A program made the translations under genes and the position numbers. A stretch of DNA of 64,000 nt, taken from positions 682,001 to 746,000 of the forward strand of contig NZ_VCPD01000002.1 of NCBI RefSeq assembly GCF_005938215.1, read 5' to 3'. Position 1 is the first letter of the stretch. The number at the start of each line of letters is the position of its first letter. The DNA is from Ruegeria sediminis. GTDB taxonomy: Bacteria > Pseudomonadota > Alphaproteobacteria > Rhodobacterales > Rhodobacteraceae. Positions 35,962-45,607 of this stretch are shown here, in pieces. The notes beneath the pieces were generated by a model that was not told where the DNA came from, searched no databases, and saw only the letters and a program-made list of their open reading frames with translations.

Positions 35962-38163
35962 ATGGATAATAAAGAAGAAATATTTCGGGATAGAATGAGC
36001 CGAGGCGACCCCAGAGTAGCGTTCACTTGCGTTGTCGACCGCAACGACGCCATTGAACGTGCAGCGTTGATCTGGGCCAACTCTTTGCTCGGAATGGAAA
36101 AGATCGAGCCCAACCAGATCTTTGTACATACCGTCGAGCCGGATTTGGCGGTTCTGGAGCCGCTAGCGCGGCTCGGAGTCCAAATCGTGGAAATTGAGCG
36201 CTTCGGCGACGGAAAACACTGCAACAAACTTGCCCAGCCGTTGAGTCCAGCCGAGTACGACGCCGATATTCTGATCATGAACGACTGTGATATCGCCATG
36301 ACCGGCAGCTTCCTGCCTGCTATCAAGCATGAAGCCGCTATTGCCTTTGAAAATGGCGGGCGTTTCGCACTTGGAAAGACGGTCGATTTCTGCAATCCGC
36401 CTCTGGCGATCATGTCCCGTCTTATGACGCACTTTCAGATCGGGGCGCCCACGCCGCTCGCGTTCGATACGCTCGCGATGGAACCGATGCCTAAAGGTTA
36501 TTTCAACGGCGGGGTCTACGGGCTTCCTGTGCCCCTTCTGAAAGAGTTCGGTTCGGTCTGGCAGGAATGGGCTACACGTCTGCTGGAAAGCGGCAAGGCC
36601 AGAGAAATCCTGGGCGACTTTCTATGGCATGTCGACCAGATTTCCTTCTATTTCGCAATGCGGGAACTAGCCATACACGCCCACACACTTGATGAAAGAT
36701 TCAACTTTCCGATACATGTGCGGTACCCTGCTGCAAGATTGAAATCTGTCGAGAGGCCCCACGCGATCCACTTTCACAACAACCTGGGCGAAGACGGTAT
36801 GCTCGGCCTGAACGGGATCCGGGTAGTGGACATCGTATCGGCTAAGGTCAACGCCTGTCTCGATGCCCGCGGTCTTGGTATTGATAAGGACTGTGCGAAA
36901 AATAAGCCTTTCAATAGCTGGCGGCCGCTGGAGAAGGACTTTTCGATGACCACGGAAAACGCTGCGCAATTGCATACGTTGTTGAAAGCGGCAGGGATAA
37001 GCACGGCCGAGACAGTACTAGATGTAAGATGTGCAACAGCCCGCCACGTCGAGGGGTTGGACCTGAAGTACTACCGCGGCTTCGATACGCGCCCGACGCA
37101 AATTGGGCTCGCAAGAAGACGGGGGATCGATGCCCTGTTCATCGAGGCCTTGCCTGAGGCAGACGATCGGGCAGAACTTGTCCTCTGTCTCGATTTTCGC
37201 GGATTCGTGGAGGACATTGGCAATCCGGAAGACGCTGCCAAACTACTGGGTGACTTGACGGCCAACCGACTGCTGGTACTGGCGGAGCCGCCAAGCGACC
37301 CGATCTGGAACGCCGAAGGTGCCGCGCAAGTTGACGCGGCGAGTGCCCTTGCAGGAACCGGAATGTTTCAAGACATGCTCGAACTGGGCGTCTTTGCCGG
37401 CCGCAGGGCTATTCTCGCGTTTTCCAAGCGCGAGGTAACCGATGCGACCCGACTGCTCGGTTCCGGCGTCGAGCGGTTGTATGCTTGGCTGGATGGAAAG
37501 AGGACTGTGGACAGGTGGTCGCCCGACGCTGGATGCGCGGCGGAGATCCGTATACTGAAACGCCTTCCGGAACAGTTGCACGGCTGTCGGATCTGCTTGT
37601 TCGCCGGTAAGGCTAACCACAGTGTTTTTGAGGCTGCCCTTGACTTGCGAGGTGCCATTCGTTTCGCGTCGAACCAGTCCGCCACGGACGGCACAGCCGT
37701 CAATGCAGGTATCCTGGAAAGCGATGCTGCGACCACTTCCACCGATGCAGATCAAAGAAACATTGAGCAGTTCGATTTTATTGTCGTGTTGCCGGATGTC
37801 GATGCGCGGACGATCAATGCAGGGCTCATTGAACGGGTTTCCAGCTTGTTGAAGCCGGGCGGGACTGTTTTTGTTGCACTTCCGACAAGAAAACGCTCAA
37901 GCTCTGTTGTTTGTCAGGACGAGGGAAAATCCCTGTCGTGCGGCGACATAGTCAACTTGTTGGAAAATCATTCTCTTTTAGCAACTTCTGTGAAGCACTT
38001 GCCTTTGCCTTACGGGCATCCAACCGACGTGGTAACGGTAGAGGCGGTCAAAGTTGGCCGGAAACTGGCGCAAAGGAAGAAACGAAAGCGCACCCCGGAG
38101 TTTCTGCGCAGATTTGAGCAATCCGTCCGTTTACGCATCAGAGGCAATAAGAGCGGCAAATGA
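35962..38163 (+). CDS. Glycosyltransferase-like protein with methyltransferase-like C-terminal region
   Basis: 733 aa from MDNKEEIFRDRM; the ribosome site is weak, and a TTG-started extension of 38 codons exists but looks non-coding. Residues 1-320 look like a GT-A protein (RVAFTCVVDRNDAIERAALI, DADILIMNDCDIAMTGSFLP, YFNGGVYGLPVPLLKEFGSV, HAIHFHNNLGEDGMLGLNGI). The remainder contains two segments resembling SAM-methyltransferase folds (ETVLDVRCATARHVEGLDLK ... ELVLCLDFRGFVEDIG; QFDFIVVLPDVDARTINAGL), with the glycine-rich motif I degenerate. The role of the C-terminal part is unknown. Its stop overlaps the next start (ATGA). Confidence 0.72.
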   Translation: MDNKEEIFRDRMSRGDPRVAFTCVVDRNDAIERAALIWANSLLGMEKIEPNQIFVHTVEPDLAVLEPLARLGVQIVEIERFGDGKHCNKLAQPLSPAEYDADILIMNDCDIAMTGSFLPAIKHEAAIAFENGGRFALGKTVDFCNPPLAIMSRLMTHFQIGAPTPLAFDTLAMEPMPKGYFNGGVYGLPVPLLKEFGSVWQEWATRLLESGKAREILGDFLWHVDQISFYFAMRELAIHAHTLDERFNFPIHVRYPAARLKSVERPHAIHFHNNLGEDGMLGLNGIRVVDIVSAKVNACLDARGLGIDKDCAKNKPFNSWRPLEKDFSMTTENAAQLHTLLKAAGISTAETVLDVRCATARHVEGLDLKYYRGFDTRPTQIGLARRRGIDALFIEALPEADDRAELVLCLDFRGFVEDIGNPEDAAKLLGDLTANRLLVLAEPPSDPIWNAEGAAQVDAASALAGTGMFQDMLELGVFAGRRAILAFSKREVTDATRLLGSGVERLYAWLDGKRTVDRWSPDAGCAAEIRILKRLPEQLHGCRICLFAGKANHSVFEAALDLRGAIRFASNQSATDGTAVNAGILESDAATTSTDADQRNIEQFDFIVVLPDVDARTINAGLIERVSSLLKPGGTVFVALPTRKRSSSVVCQDEGKSLSCGDIVNLLENHSLLATSVKHLPLPYGHPTDVVTVEAVKVGRKLAQRKKRKRTPEFLRRFEQSVRLRIRGNKSGK

Positions 38164-40388
38164 CCGAAATTGCCTGCCCTGTACTGGTAAGTTACGAGAT
38201 CACTGAAGGAACAGGGGATCTCTATTTGGCGACGGTCAGCCTGATAGCGCTGCAGAGACTCCTGGGCAACGAGTTGAGTAAGATCGAGGTTGTCATTCCT
38301 GATCCGGCGGTTGCACATGATGCGCGGGCGAACTGGTCGCTCGCGAAAGAAATGGAAATTTCTATTGTCGAGATTCCATCGCTGGGCGTCGACGATATTT
38401 CTCCCGAAGGTGGATTTCTGATCCGGGGTGCGCCTATCGTGCTCGCGTGCCAAGAGTTGACGATAGAGCATTCATTCACGATTTCTGACGGATCACGCCG
38501 TGCGGTCTGTATCACCCGAGGCCAGGAGTCTCCTGAGACACCGCCGCCTGCAGACATTTTTCCCTTGCAGGCAAGGCTCGGCGCGTCCTCGCAACCCGAT
38601 CGGCACGTCTTTCCCGATATCAACGACGCTGTGTTCGCCGAATTGCGCGAAACCATCCGTAGGCACCACCGGAACGGCTATTTCTGGGATTATCGCTACC
38701 GGTCCAACCCGCAACTTGGCAGCGGAGTGGGCTCCCGTGGCATCTACCAGACCATCAAGCGCGAGGTCCTGAACCGGTACGTGGTCGCTCACAATTTGTC
38801 AGTCGTAGATCTTGGCTGCGGGGACCTCGAGGTTTGCCGTTTCCTTTCCTTTCGCAGCTATCTTGGCGTCGATGAAGCGCCACAGGCGCTGGAAATTGCA
38901 CGACAGAAACGGCCGGACTGGTCCTTCCAGCTAGCTCCGGTAGACGCTTCTGCCGGGCCGGTTGCCGACGCAGCGATCTGTTTCGAAGTTCTCATTCATG
39001 CGCCCAGTCAAAAAGCCGCGAAAGCACTGATCGACACCCTTGTCTCCTGCGCCTCCCAGCGAATCGTGGTTTCAGGCTATGATCACCCCGTGCCCAAGAG
39101 CAGCATCATTTATTTTCATGAGCCGCTGCATAACATGCTTGAGCGCATTCCGGGTTGGAACGCCCCCGTTCTCGTTACCCGCTACGAGAACCTCTCAGTT
39201 TATGTGATGGATCGCGAAAACGCCAATCTTCCCCATCCGGAGCCGTTCGATGACACCGACACCCACCCATTCACGTGGGACGCGTTGACGAAACTTGAAC
39301 GGTCCATGAACGAAATACGGGCCCAGATTTCGCAGCAGTTTTCCGCGCAATCTCAACAGAAATGCCCGGAAGAAGGACGGCTGATCGCGGCCCCTCCGAT
39401 TGTCGGCAACGAGCCAATCGTATCGGTCATTGTGGCGTTCAGAAACGAAAGGGAGCGGATCGGTAGGTTTTTGCGCACTCTATCCGAACAGAATGAGCCA
39501 AGTTTTGAGGTGCACTTGGTCGATGATGGCTCCGACGACGAATCCGGAGAGATCGTTTCCGATTTTGCAAGGAAGGACTCCAGGTTCATTCTGTGGGACA
39601 ACACCGATAGCCGCGGCCCTTCTGCGCGGCGCAATCAGGGTATGGAGGCCTCCAACGGAAAATTTCTCCTGTTCGCCGATGCCGATGACGAACTGACTCC
39701 AGATGCGCTGCAATATCTCTTGGATCTTTCGCTTCGAAATCGATCCGAAGTAGTCCGTGGTTCACATATGTTTTGCTTCGAAAATGGTGACAGTTCGCCC
39801 AATACTTTCGACCAGTATCACCAGCCGGACATAAACGGCGTAACGTATGCGGCAATGCCGAGCCTTGTATTTCTTTATACGTCTTGGAACATGCTGATTG
39901 ATCGGAAATACCTTGAAGAAACGGGAATTCGGTTCGATGAAACGCTTCTTCTGGGTGAAGACCGGCTGTTCAATCAACAGTTGTTTGCAGCAAGTCGCTC
40001 GATCTCACTAACCAAGAAGATTACATATCGCTGGATTCGGGATCGCACTTCGACCCGGCACTTGTCGTATTCGCGATCTTCCGACGCCCGGATCAATTCG
40101 ATTCATGCATTTCTTTCCTTGATGTTCAAGCTTCCCGAGGCAGGTGCACGGCATCGCGAACTGGCACAGGCTGCCATGTTCTGGGAAATCTACCATGATT
40201 TCTTGAAAACAGGGTCGCCTGCCGAATTAACGCACGATTCCGGGGTCCGACTGGGGCATATTGTCGACATGCTGGATTTCCCGGACTGTCTTTTGCAGGA
40301 TCCGAGCGTCAAGGGATGGTCGCGCGAGGAAATGTCCAACGCGAGGAGCGCCTACCTTCGCATGCGACGAACAAGAACGTTCGAATAA
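38160..40388 (+). CDS. Methyltransferase-GT2 glycosyltransferase fusion
   Basis: 742 aa. Residues about 165-330 are a class I methyltransferase domain with motif I VVDLGCGDLEVCRFL (214-228) and an acidic YLGVDEAPQAL segment. Residues about 415-640 are GT2: VSVIVAFRNERERIGRFLRT, VHLVDDGSDDESGEI, SARRNQGMEASNGKFLLFAD, with the DxD as DADDEL. The N-terminal 160 residues are unrecognised. It is translationally coupled to the preceding gene. A combined glycosyl and methyl transfer suggests O-methylated sugar units or chain-end capping, as seen in some O-antigen terminators. This is inference. Confidence 0.8.
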   Translation: MTEIACPVLVSYEITEGTGDLYLATVSLIALQRLLGNELSKIEVVIPDPAVAHDARANWSLAKEMEISIVEIPSLGVDDISPEGGFLIRGAPIVLACQELTIEHSFTISDGSRRAVCITRGQESPETPPPADIFPLQARLGASSQPDRHVFPDINDAVFAELRETIRRHHRNGYFWDYRYRSNPQLGSGVGSRGIYQTIKREVLNRYVVAHNLSVVDLGCGDLEVCRFLSFRSYLGVDEAPQALEIARQKRPDWSFQLAPVDASAGPVADAAICFEVLIHAPSQKAAKALIDTLVSCASQRIVVSGYDHPVPKSSIIYFHEPLHNMLERIPGWNAPVLVTRYENLSVYVMDRENANLPHPEPFDDTDTHPFTWDALTKLERSMNEIRAQISQQFSAQSQQKCPEEGRLIAAPPIVGNEPIVSVIVAFRNERERIGRFLRTLSEQNEPSFEVHLVDDGSDDESGEIVSDFARKDSRFILWDNTDSRGPSARRNQGMEASNGKFLLFADADDELTPDALQYLLDLSLRNRSEVVRGSHMFCFENGDSSPNTFDQYHQPDINGVTYAAMPSLVFLYTSWNMLIDRKYLEETGIRFDETLLLGEDRLFNQQLFAASRSISLTKKITYRWIRDRTSTRHLSYSRSSDARINSIHAFLSLMFKLPEAGARHRELAQAAMFWEIYHDFLKTGSPAELTHDSGVRLGHIVDMLDFPDCLLQDPSVKGWSREEMSNARSAYLRMRRTRTFE

Positions 40389-40595
40389 AGCGCTGCGAGA
40401 TCAATCTGGGCGAACCCGGCTGCATTGAAATCGATTAAACGAATTTCTCATTTTGGACGCCTTCTTCCTCAAATTTTGGAGCAATTAGGTGACAATCCCA
40501 GCGCAAAATGGGTCAGTTTCCCAGAGGGTGCTGCCAAACCGCTTCCGACCAATCTCATTTTCTCAATAACCCCGGGAACTTAGCAACTGTATTCC

Positions 40596-41555
40596 TCATA
40601 CGCGTTGAGAACCCCAACATTGGCGGGATTTGCACAGAGCATTTGCCATTGTGACGAGTTTTCGGGCAACGGCGGTGATAATGGCTTTGTGCGGTTTTCC
40701 AGCCGCGCGGAGGCGATCAGCGAAGACTTTCAGAGCCGGGTTGTGATGAGCCGCAACCAGCGCGGCCTGGAACATCACATGACGCAACAAGCGTCGTCCA
40801 CCGCCAATGGCTCGTTTCCCGCGCAAGGTCCCACTGTCATGGGCGATTGGCGCGAGCCCGGTCAAGGCGGCCTGCTGTTCGCCAGAGATCTGGCCGAGTT
40901 CGGGCATCTCGGCGATCAGCATCGTACTGGATACCGGGCCGATCCCCGGAATGGAGCGCAGGATTTTCGCGGTCTCAGCCAACTCAACATCGGCCGCGAT
41001 AACCCGGTCCATTCGCATTTCCAGTTCGGCAATCTGGCCATCGAGGAGCGTTTTGAGGGCATCGTTCATGTCATCAAAGAGGTCGGCTGTTCCGAGCTTT
41101 CCATGTGCTTTGATTTGCGCAAGGAGCCGTTTGCGTGTTTCGACAAGCTGTCCACGCTTTGAAGTCAAGGCCCTGAGAAGGCGTAACTTCTCATGTGGAA
41201 GACACCGCCCGGCCTCCGGGCGGAAGGCCATGAAGCGGACAATCAGTTCGGCATCGATCCGATCCGTTTTGGCGCGTGTGCCACAGCTGGCAGCGAAGGC
41301 CTTGATCTGTGCGGGCGGCAATTGCCGGGTGCGGATACCTGCTGTGTCCAGGGCCGCCCATAGTCGCCACTCCTGCCCACCTGTGGATTCAAAGCAAACC
41401 AAAGCACGCCTTTCAGTGGCGACATCTGTCAGTCGCGCGTGACCTTCAGCCGTATTCGGAAATCGAAGCCGATGGCCGTCGGGCAGGCAATGGATGTCCA
41501 GCCAATCGCGCGAGACATCTATTCCGATAATCTGCCCTTATGCTACCATATTCAT
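40596..41555 (-). pseudogene. IS110-family transposase with nonsense codon near the start
   Basis: From the natural-looking start ATGAATATGGTAGCA the frame meets TAA at codon 6 (41538-41540) and then reads cleanly GQIIGIDVSRDWLDIHCLPD, the DEDD-type N-terminus of IS110 transposases. The rest is intact: TRAKTDRIDAELIVRFMAFR, LRSIPGIGPVSSTMLIAEMP and ALTGLAPIAHDSGTLRGKRA (transposase_20 domain). A TTG 150 bases downstream could start a shortened protein lacking the catalytic DxS. The element may still be near-intact, with a single inactivating change. IS110 elements lack long inverted repeats, so its ends were not placed. Confidence 0.8.
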
Positions 41556-41742
41556 GCTCTCTTCCTTCTGCTCCGCGGTCCTGATCGGCCGCTTTCAACT
41601 GTTCGAGACGATAAAGAGAGACGGTGCTGGCACGCCAACAAACGTGGTCAATGCCACAAGGCTCAGACGCCAAACACCGCCCCGTCATCACCCTAGGCCC
41701 AGGGCGGTGACGGGGGCAGATTAGCAAAGGTCAGATACAGAA

Positions 41743-42574
41743 GGGTCAAGATGCATTGATTTTGAAAGCGCTGCATGATTCACAGTTCGGAAAACGGAGC
41801 GGTGATAAGAGCGACCTTTTCTGGCTGACCGATGAGCAGATGGCCAAGCGTTCCCCTTTCTTCCCGAAGTCGCACGGCAGACCACGGGTCGATGATAGAA
41901 GGGTACTGAGCGGGATTATCTTTATCAACCGCAATGGGTTAAGGTGGCGAGATGCGCCCGAAGCCTACGGGCCACACAAAACGCTCTACAGCCGGTGGAA
42001 ACGTTGGAGCGAGAAAGGCATCTTCGCCCAGATGATGGTCGGCCTGGCTGTCGAACACGGCGAGGAAAAGACCGTGATGATCGATGCGACCTATCTGAAG
42101 GCACACCGTACTGCGACCAGCATGGCCGCGAATAAGGGGGGCGTGGTCGCCTGATTGGCCGAACCAAGGGCGGCATGAATACCAAATTGCATGCCATCTG
42201 TGACAGCCAAGGGCGGCCGCTCAGCCTTTTTGTCACCGCGGGGCAAGTCAGCGATTACATCGGTGCTCGGGCTTTGCTCAGCAGCATACCAAATGTGGAC
42301 TGGCTGCTCGGGGATCGTGGCTATGATGCAGACTGGTTCCGGGACGCCTTGAAAGACAAAGGGATACGCGCCTGCATCCCGGGTCGAAAGCAACGCAAGA
42401 CAACCGTGAAGTATGACAAGCGCCGATACAAACGGCGCAACCGTATTGAGATCATGTTTGGTAGGCTCAAGGACTGGAGGCGCGTGGCAAAACGTTATGA
42501 TCGCTGTCCGAAAGTCTTCCTCTCAGCCATCGCCCTCGCAGCAACCGTCATCTACTGGTTATGAATCCTGACCC
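41743..42574 (+). mobile_element. IS5-family insertion sequence (about 0.83 kb)
   Basis: Imperfect terminal inverted repeats of 14 bp are visible: GGGTCAAGATGCAT (41743-41756) and, on the other strand, GGGTCAGGATTCAT (42574-42561), matching at 12 of 14 positions. They enclose two transposase frames joined by a probable frameshift. The right end abuts the C-terminal codons of an IS6-family transposase, so this element seems to have landed in that older IS. No target duplication could be identified. Confidence 0.75.
41756..42564 (+). CDS. IS5-family transposase, OrfA/OrfB joined by -1 frameshift
   Basis: OrfA (from TTG at 41756 to a stop at 42154) carries DLFWLTDEQMAKRSPFFPKS and TVMIDATYLKAHRTATSM. 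OrfB continues in the -1 frame as RLIGRTKGGMNTKLHAICDS, LLGDRGYDADWFRDAL and the DDE-region RYKRRNRIEIMFGRLKDWRR, ending ALAATVIYWL. A run of six G (42136-42141) sits at the crossing point, as in IS427-group elements that use programmed -1 frameshifting. No other damage is seen, so it is probably active. The start overlaps the left inverted repeat. Confidence 0.82.
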
Positions 42575-42584
42575 TAGGGGGACA

Positions 42585-43261
42585 GAGTTGACGCCACTCA
42601 GCAAGAGCTGCGTTGCAGATCAGCTTGAAGTTTGCCCGGGTACAGAGGTGGCACTCCTGATCGAAATGGTATGAGACGGACGAGTGAACAGCGGCGAATT
42701 TCTGCAAACTTCGCATTCTACGGAAGCGCTGCATCGCCCGTCGCCGTCGTCGGAATGCCAGGTGAGAATTCTCCGCTCGATTGTTCAGCCAGCGGTCAGT
42801 TTTCTGCGTAACGGCATTGCCAATGTCCTTCGTTGCAGCACCGTAGGACCGAAGCTTGTCGGTCACAATGATCTGAGGCCCACCATAGCGCTTCATTGAT
42901 TTCCTTAAGAATTTCAACGCGGATTTCTTGTCGCGTGTCTTCGTCACGAAGCTTTCCAGAACCTCGCCTTCGTGGTCCACGGCCCTCCATTTATCTTCAC
43001 GAACATCTCGTCCAGATGCCACTTCCAACTCGAATACGAGCGAAGGTTTTCAACGCGCTTCTTGCGAATCTCAGCCGCAAACTTCTGCCCAAACCGCTGC
43101 CACCAGAACCGTACGGATTCATGGCCAACGTCGATGCCGCGCTCGCGTAGGAGATCCTCCACATTCCGAAGCGACAGCGGAATCCGGATATACATCATCA
43201 CCGCCAGGCGGATGATTTCGGGCGAGGCTCGGAAATAGCGGAAGGGGCTGCGCTTGATCAT
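42585..43261 (-). pseudogene. IS6-family transposase, copy 1, frameshifted
   Basis: It starts MIKRSPFRYFRASPEIIRLA and contains the IS6 zinc/DDE landmarks VMMYIRIPLSLRNVEDLLRE, ESVRFWWQRFGQKFAAEIRK and KWHLDEMFVKING. A deletion of about 14 bases then changes frame near 42990; the other frame continues KWRAVDHEGEVLESFVTKTR, IIVTDKLRSYGAATKDIGNA and ends AALAEWRQL, where the IS5 element begins. Frameshift plus interrupted end mean it is inactive. Confidence 0.82.
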
Positions 43262-43498
43262 CGATAGACGCAACGAAACCGCCCTGCCCAGCTCAAGGCA
43301 AATTTCTCTGACAAAGCCCGCCAATACGCCCAACAGAGACACCCGCCAGTACCGCGCCCTGGGTGTGCTTGTTGGATCGTCCCGGATGGGAAATGGACAC
43401 GACAACCCGCGGGAATCGTGGCACAATTTCGGGTCAACAAACACCACTGAAGTGAGGCAGGCATGGGTGCGGTACTGCCTGACGGATTCTAACCAGTC

Positions 43499-44232
43499 TC
43501 ACCAAGGGCAGGATCGCTGTCGCATATTCTGCGCGGAGACCGCCCACTCGGCGAGAGCAGCCGCGCGGTTCAGCTTGAAATTTGATCTGGAGGTGAGGCT
43601 GTGCGCCGCGTTGAACCAGTTGTAGACCGAGGCGTGGACGGCGGAGAATTTCTGCAAACTTCGCATCCGCCTAAAGCGTAGCATCGCCCGTTCGCGTCGA
43701 CGGAATGGCAGGTGCGAATTCTCGGCCCGATATTTTTTTAACCAGCTTCCCGTTTCCTGCCGTTCCGATGCACCAATTTCTTTCAGAGTAGCGCCATAGG
43801 AGCGCAATCGATCGGTAACAATTGTCTCAGGCCGTCCGTGCTTGCGCATTGCTTTCCTTAAGAATTTCAGCGCCGCCTTCTTGTCCCGCTTTTTGGTGAC
43901 GAAGCCCTCCCGGACCTCACCTTCGTGGTCAACGGCGCGCCAGAGGTAGTGCATCTCACCGTTGATCTTCACGAACATCTCATCCATGTGGCATCGCCAA
44001 TTCGAACAAGCGTGCAGTTATTGGACGCGTTTCCTTCGGAGCTCAGCCGCAGATTTCGGCCCAAACCGTTGCCACCAAAACCGCACCAATCAACAGCTAA
44101 CGCCGATACCGTGCTCATTTGGAAGATCCTCCACATTCCGAAGCGAACGCGGAAACCGAACGCACATCATCACCGCCAAGCGGATGATCTCGGGGTGAAT
44201 CGGAAATAGCGAAACGGGTTCGGATTCGTAAT
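43499..44232 (-). pseudogene. IS6-family transposase, copy 2, multiple stops
   Basis: The C-terminal two thirds is open (MDEMFVKINGEMHYLWRAVD ... TIVTDRLRSYGATLKEIGAS ... AALAEWAVSAQN). The N-terminal third has an ATT in place of the start, a one-base deletion just after NPFRYFRFTP, and in-frame stops (after GIGVSC and after RRKRVQ). Same orientation as copy 1. The 237 bases between the two copies hold no recognisable gene. Confidence 0.82.
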
Positions 44233-44286
44233 TGCAAAACGCTACGAAACCGCCCTGCCCGTCTCAAGCGACATCTCTCTGACAGT

Positions 44287-44385
44287 GCTCTTGAAACAGC
44301 GCAAAGGCGATCGTTTGATCATGGCGCGACGCTACAAAACCGCCCTCCTCGCCTGAAGTTGGTTTGCTTTGACAGCGCCCGGAGA
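44287..44385 (-). pseudogene. IS6-family copy 3, 5' stub only
   Basis: On the minus strand an ATG at 44322 begins MIKRSPLRCFK and then breaks off into the start region of copy 2. The sequence upstream of this ATG (ACGCTACAAAACCGCCCTCC, ending near TTTGACAGCGCCC) repeats the segments upstream of copy 1 (43267-43319) and copy 2 (44240-44286). It is the outermost leftover of a third element and marks the left edge of the high-GC catabolic island. Confidence 0.68.
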
Positions 44386-44459
44386 GATCCTTGAACCCTC
44401 AAGGGAAACACCGTAGAGCTGCGCAAATCACAGATCCTGACGCCAATGCGCTTGCCGGA

Positions 44460-45605
44460 TCAAGAACACTTGGGGAGCTCTTCAAGGAACTTGCACAGTT
44501 TCCTCAGACAATCGGCCACCCGGGACATGTAGTCCTGATCGTACCCGTCTTCGTTTTCAAGCACGCTGAGAAAAGCGCAGGAGGTCCCGGAGGCTGAATC
44601 GACCATCAGGAACTGGCCGCCATATCCGGCATGACCCAGAAGACGGCCATCGGTCATCATGTGGCCCGAGTACCTGAGCCAGTCCCTCGGAGGTTCAAGC
44701 GATGGCGCGGGGCGGTCGAGGCAATCGTTCAGGAAGCCCTTGTTCGGGTATCTTGCGTCGCCGGACATTCCAGCAAACAGCAGTCCGAACCGTGCCAGAT
44801 CGCGCGCACAAAGGCAGCCTCCTCCGGAAAACGCGGGAAGGTTCTCGGGACTCAGGCTGATGTGAAACGCGCCCTCATAGCCGGCGGCGTCGGCGATCTC
44901 TTCAATCAGCTTTGCCAGGGGCACCGGTGACGCCGCCGCCGCGATCAACGTCAGAACGTCGGTGTTGGCCGACTTGTAGTCGGCTCGGTCCGGTTGCGGC
45001 CCGGGTTTGTAGCCGGTGACACGCGCGGCGAATTCGGCCAGGCTTGGCTCCGGGGCGCCACCGGGCGGAAGCCGCCAGCCGAGCGCCATTTCCTCGGCGT
45101 AGCAGTCCGACTGCGAATTGGAGTAATCCTCTGAAAAATCGTTGTGAACCGCCATGTCGAGAACGGCGCGAACCGGCGCTTCGGCATAGCCGCTGCCAAT
45201 TCCTGGCAGATAATCCGCCACCCGCGCATCCAGAGACAAGAGGCCTTGCGCAAGCAGCCGTCCGACAATCAGATGCATGTGCAGCTTTGTGACCGACTGG
45301 ATCGAATGGGGGGCTACGGGGCTGAAATCGCTGGCCGCTGCCTCGTGAACGAGCGTGCCGCCCCTCAGGCAGCAGAAGGCGGAAAATGCCGGGTGGTCCA
45401 GCAACGCGCGCAGTTCGGTTACTTCTGCCGGCAGGTCGATCGGTGCCGGTTCGAGCGGCAGGACCGTACGTGACCTGACCATCAATGCCCGGCGGAACAG
45501 GCGATGCGCGTTGTGAAACCCGTGGCGCCGATGGGCCGGGCGGTTCCAGCGTTGCTTGTTGGTGTGGTCGACGGAAAGGTCCGGGTTCGGGATGCGGGAG
45601 AGCAT
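44460..45605 (-). CDS. Serine hydrolase of the beta-lactamase (class C-like) family
   Basis: 381 aa. The active-site tetrad is SVTK in SIQSVTKLHMHLIVGRLL, the second motif is probably in ADYKSANTDVL, and the third is HAGYGGQFLMVD. The family includes esterases, D-aminopeptidases and amidases. There is no signal peptide, so it is likely cytoplasmic. It starts 2 bases after the stop of the CoA-ligase gene and closes a minus-strand operon that begins with the BKACE gene. It may hydrolyse an ester or amide intermediate. Confidence 0.87.
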   Translation of the reverse strand: MLSRIPNPDLSVDHTNKQRWNRPAHRRHGFHNAHRLFRRALMVRSRTVLPLEPAPIDLPAEVTELRALLDHPAFSAFCCLRGGTLVHEAAASDFSPVAPHSIQSVTKLHMHLIVGRLLAQGLLSLDARVADYLPGIGSGYAEAPVRAVLDMAVHNDFSEDYSNSQSDCYAEEMALGWRLPPGGAPEPSLAEFAARVTGYKPGPQPDRADYKSANTDVLTLIAAAASPVPLAKLIEEIADAAGYEGAFHISLSPENLPAFSGGGCLCARDLARFGLLFAGMSGDARYPNKGFLNDCLDRPAPSLEPPRDWLRYSGHMMTDGRLLGHAGYGGQFLMVDSASGTSCAFLSVLENEDGYDQDYMSRVADCLRKLCKFLEELPKCS

Positions 45606-45607
45606 GG

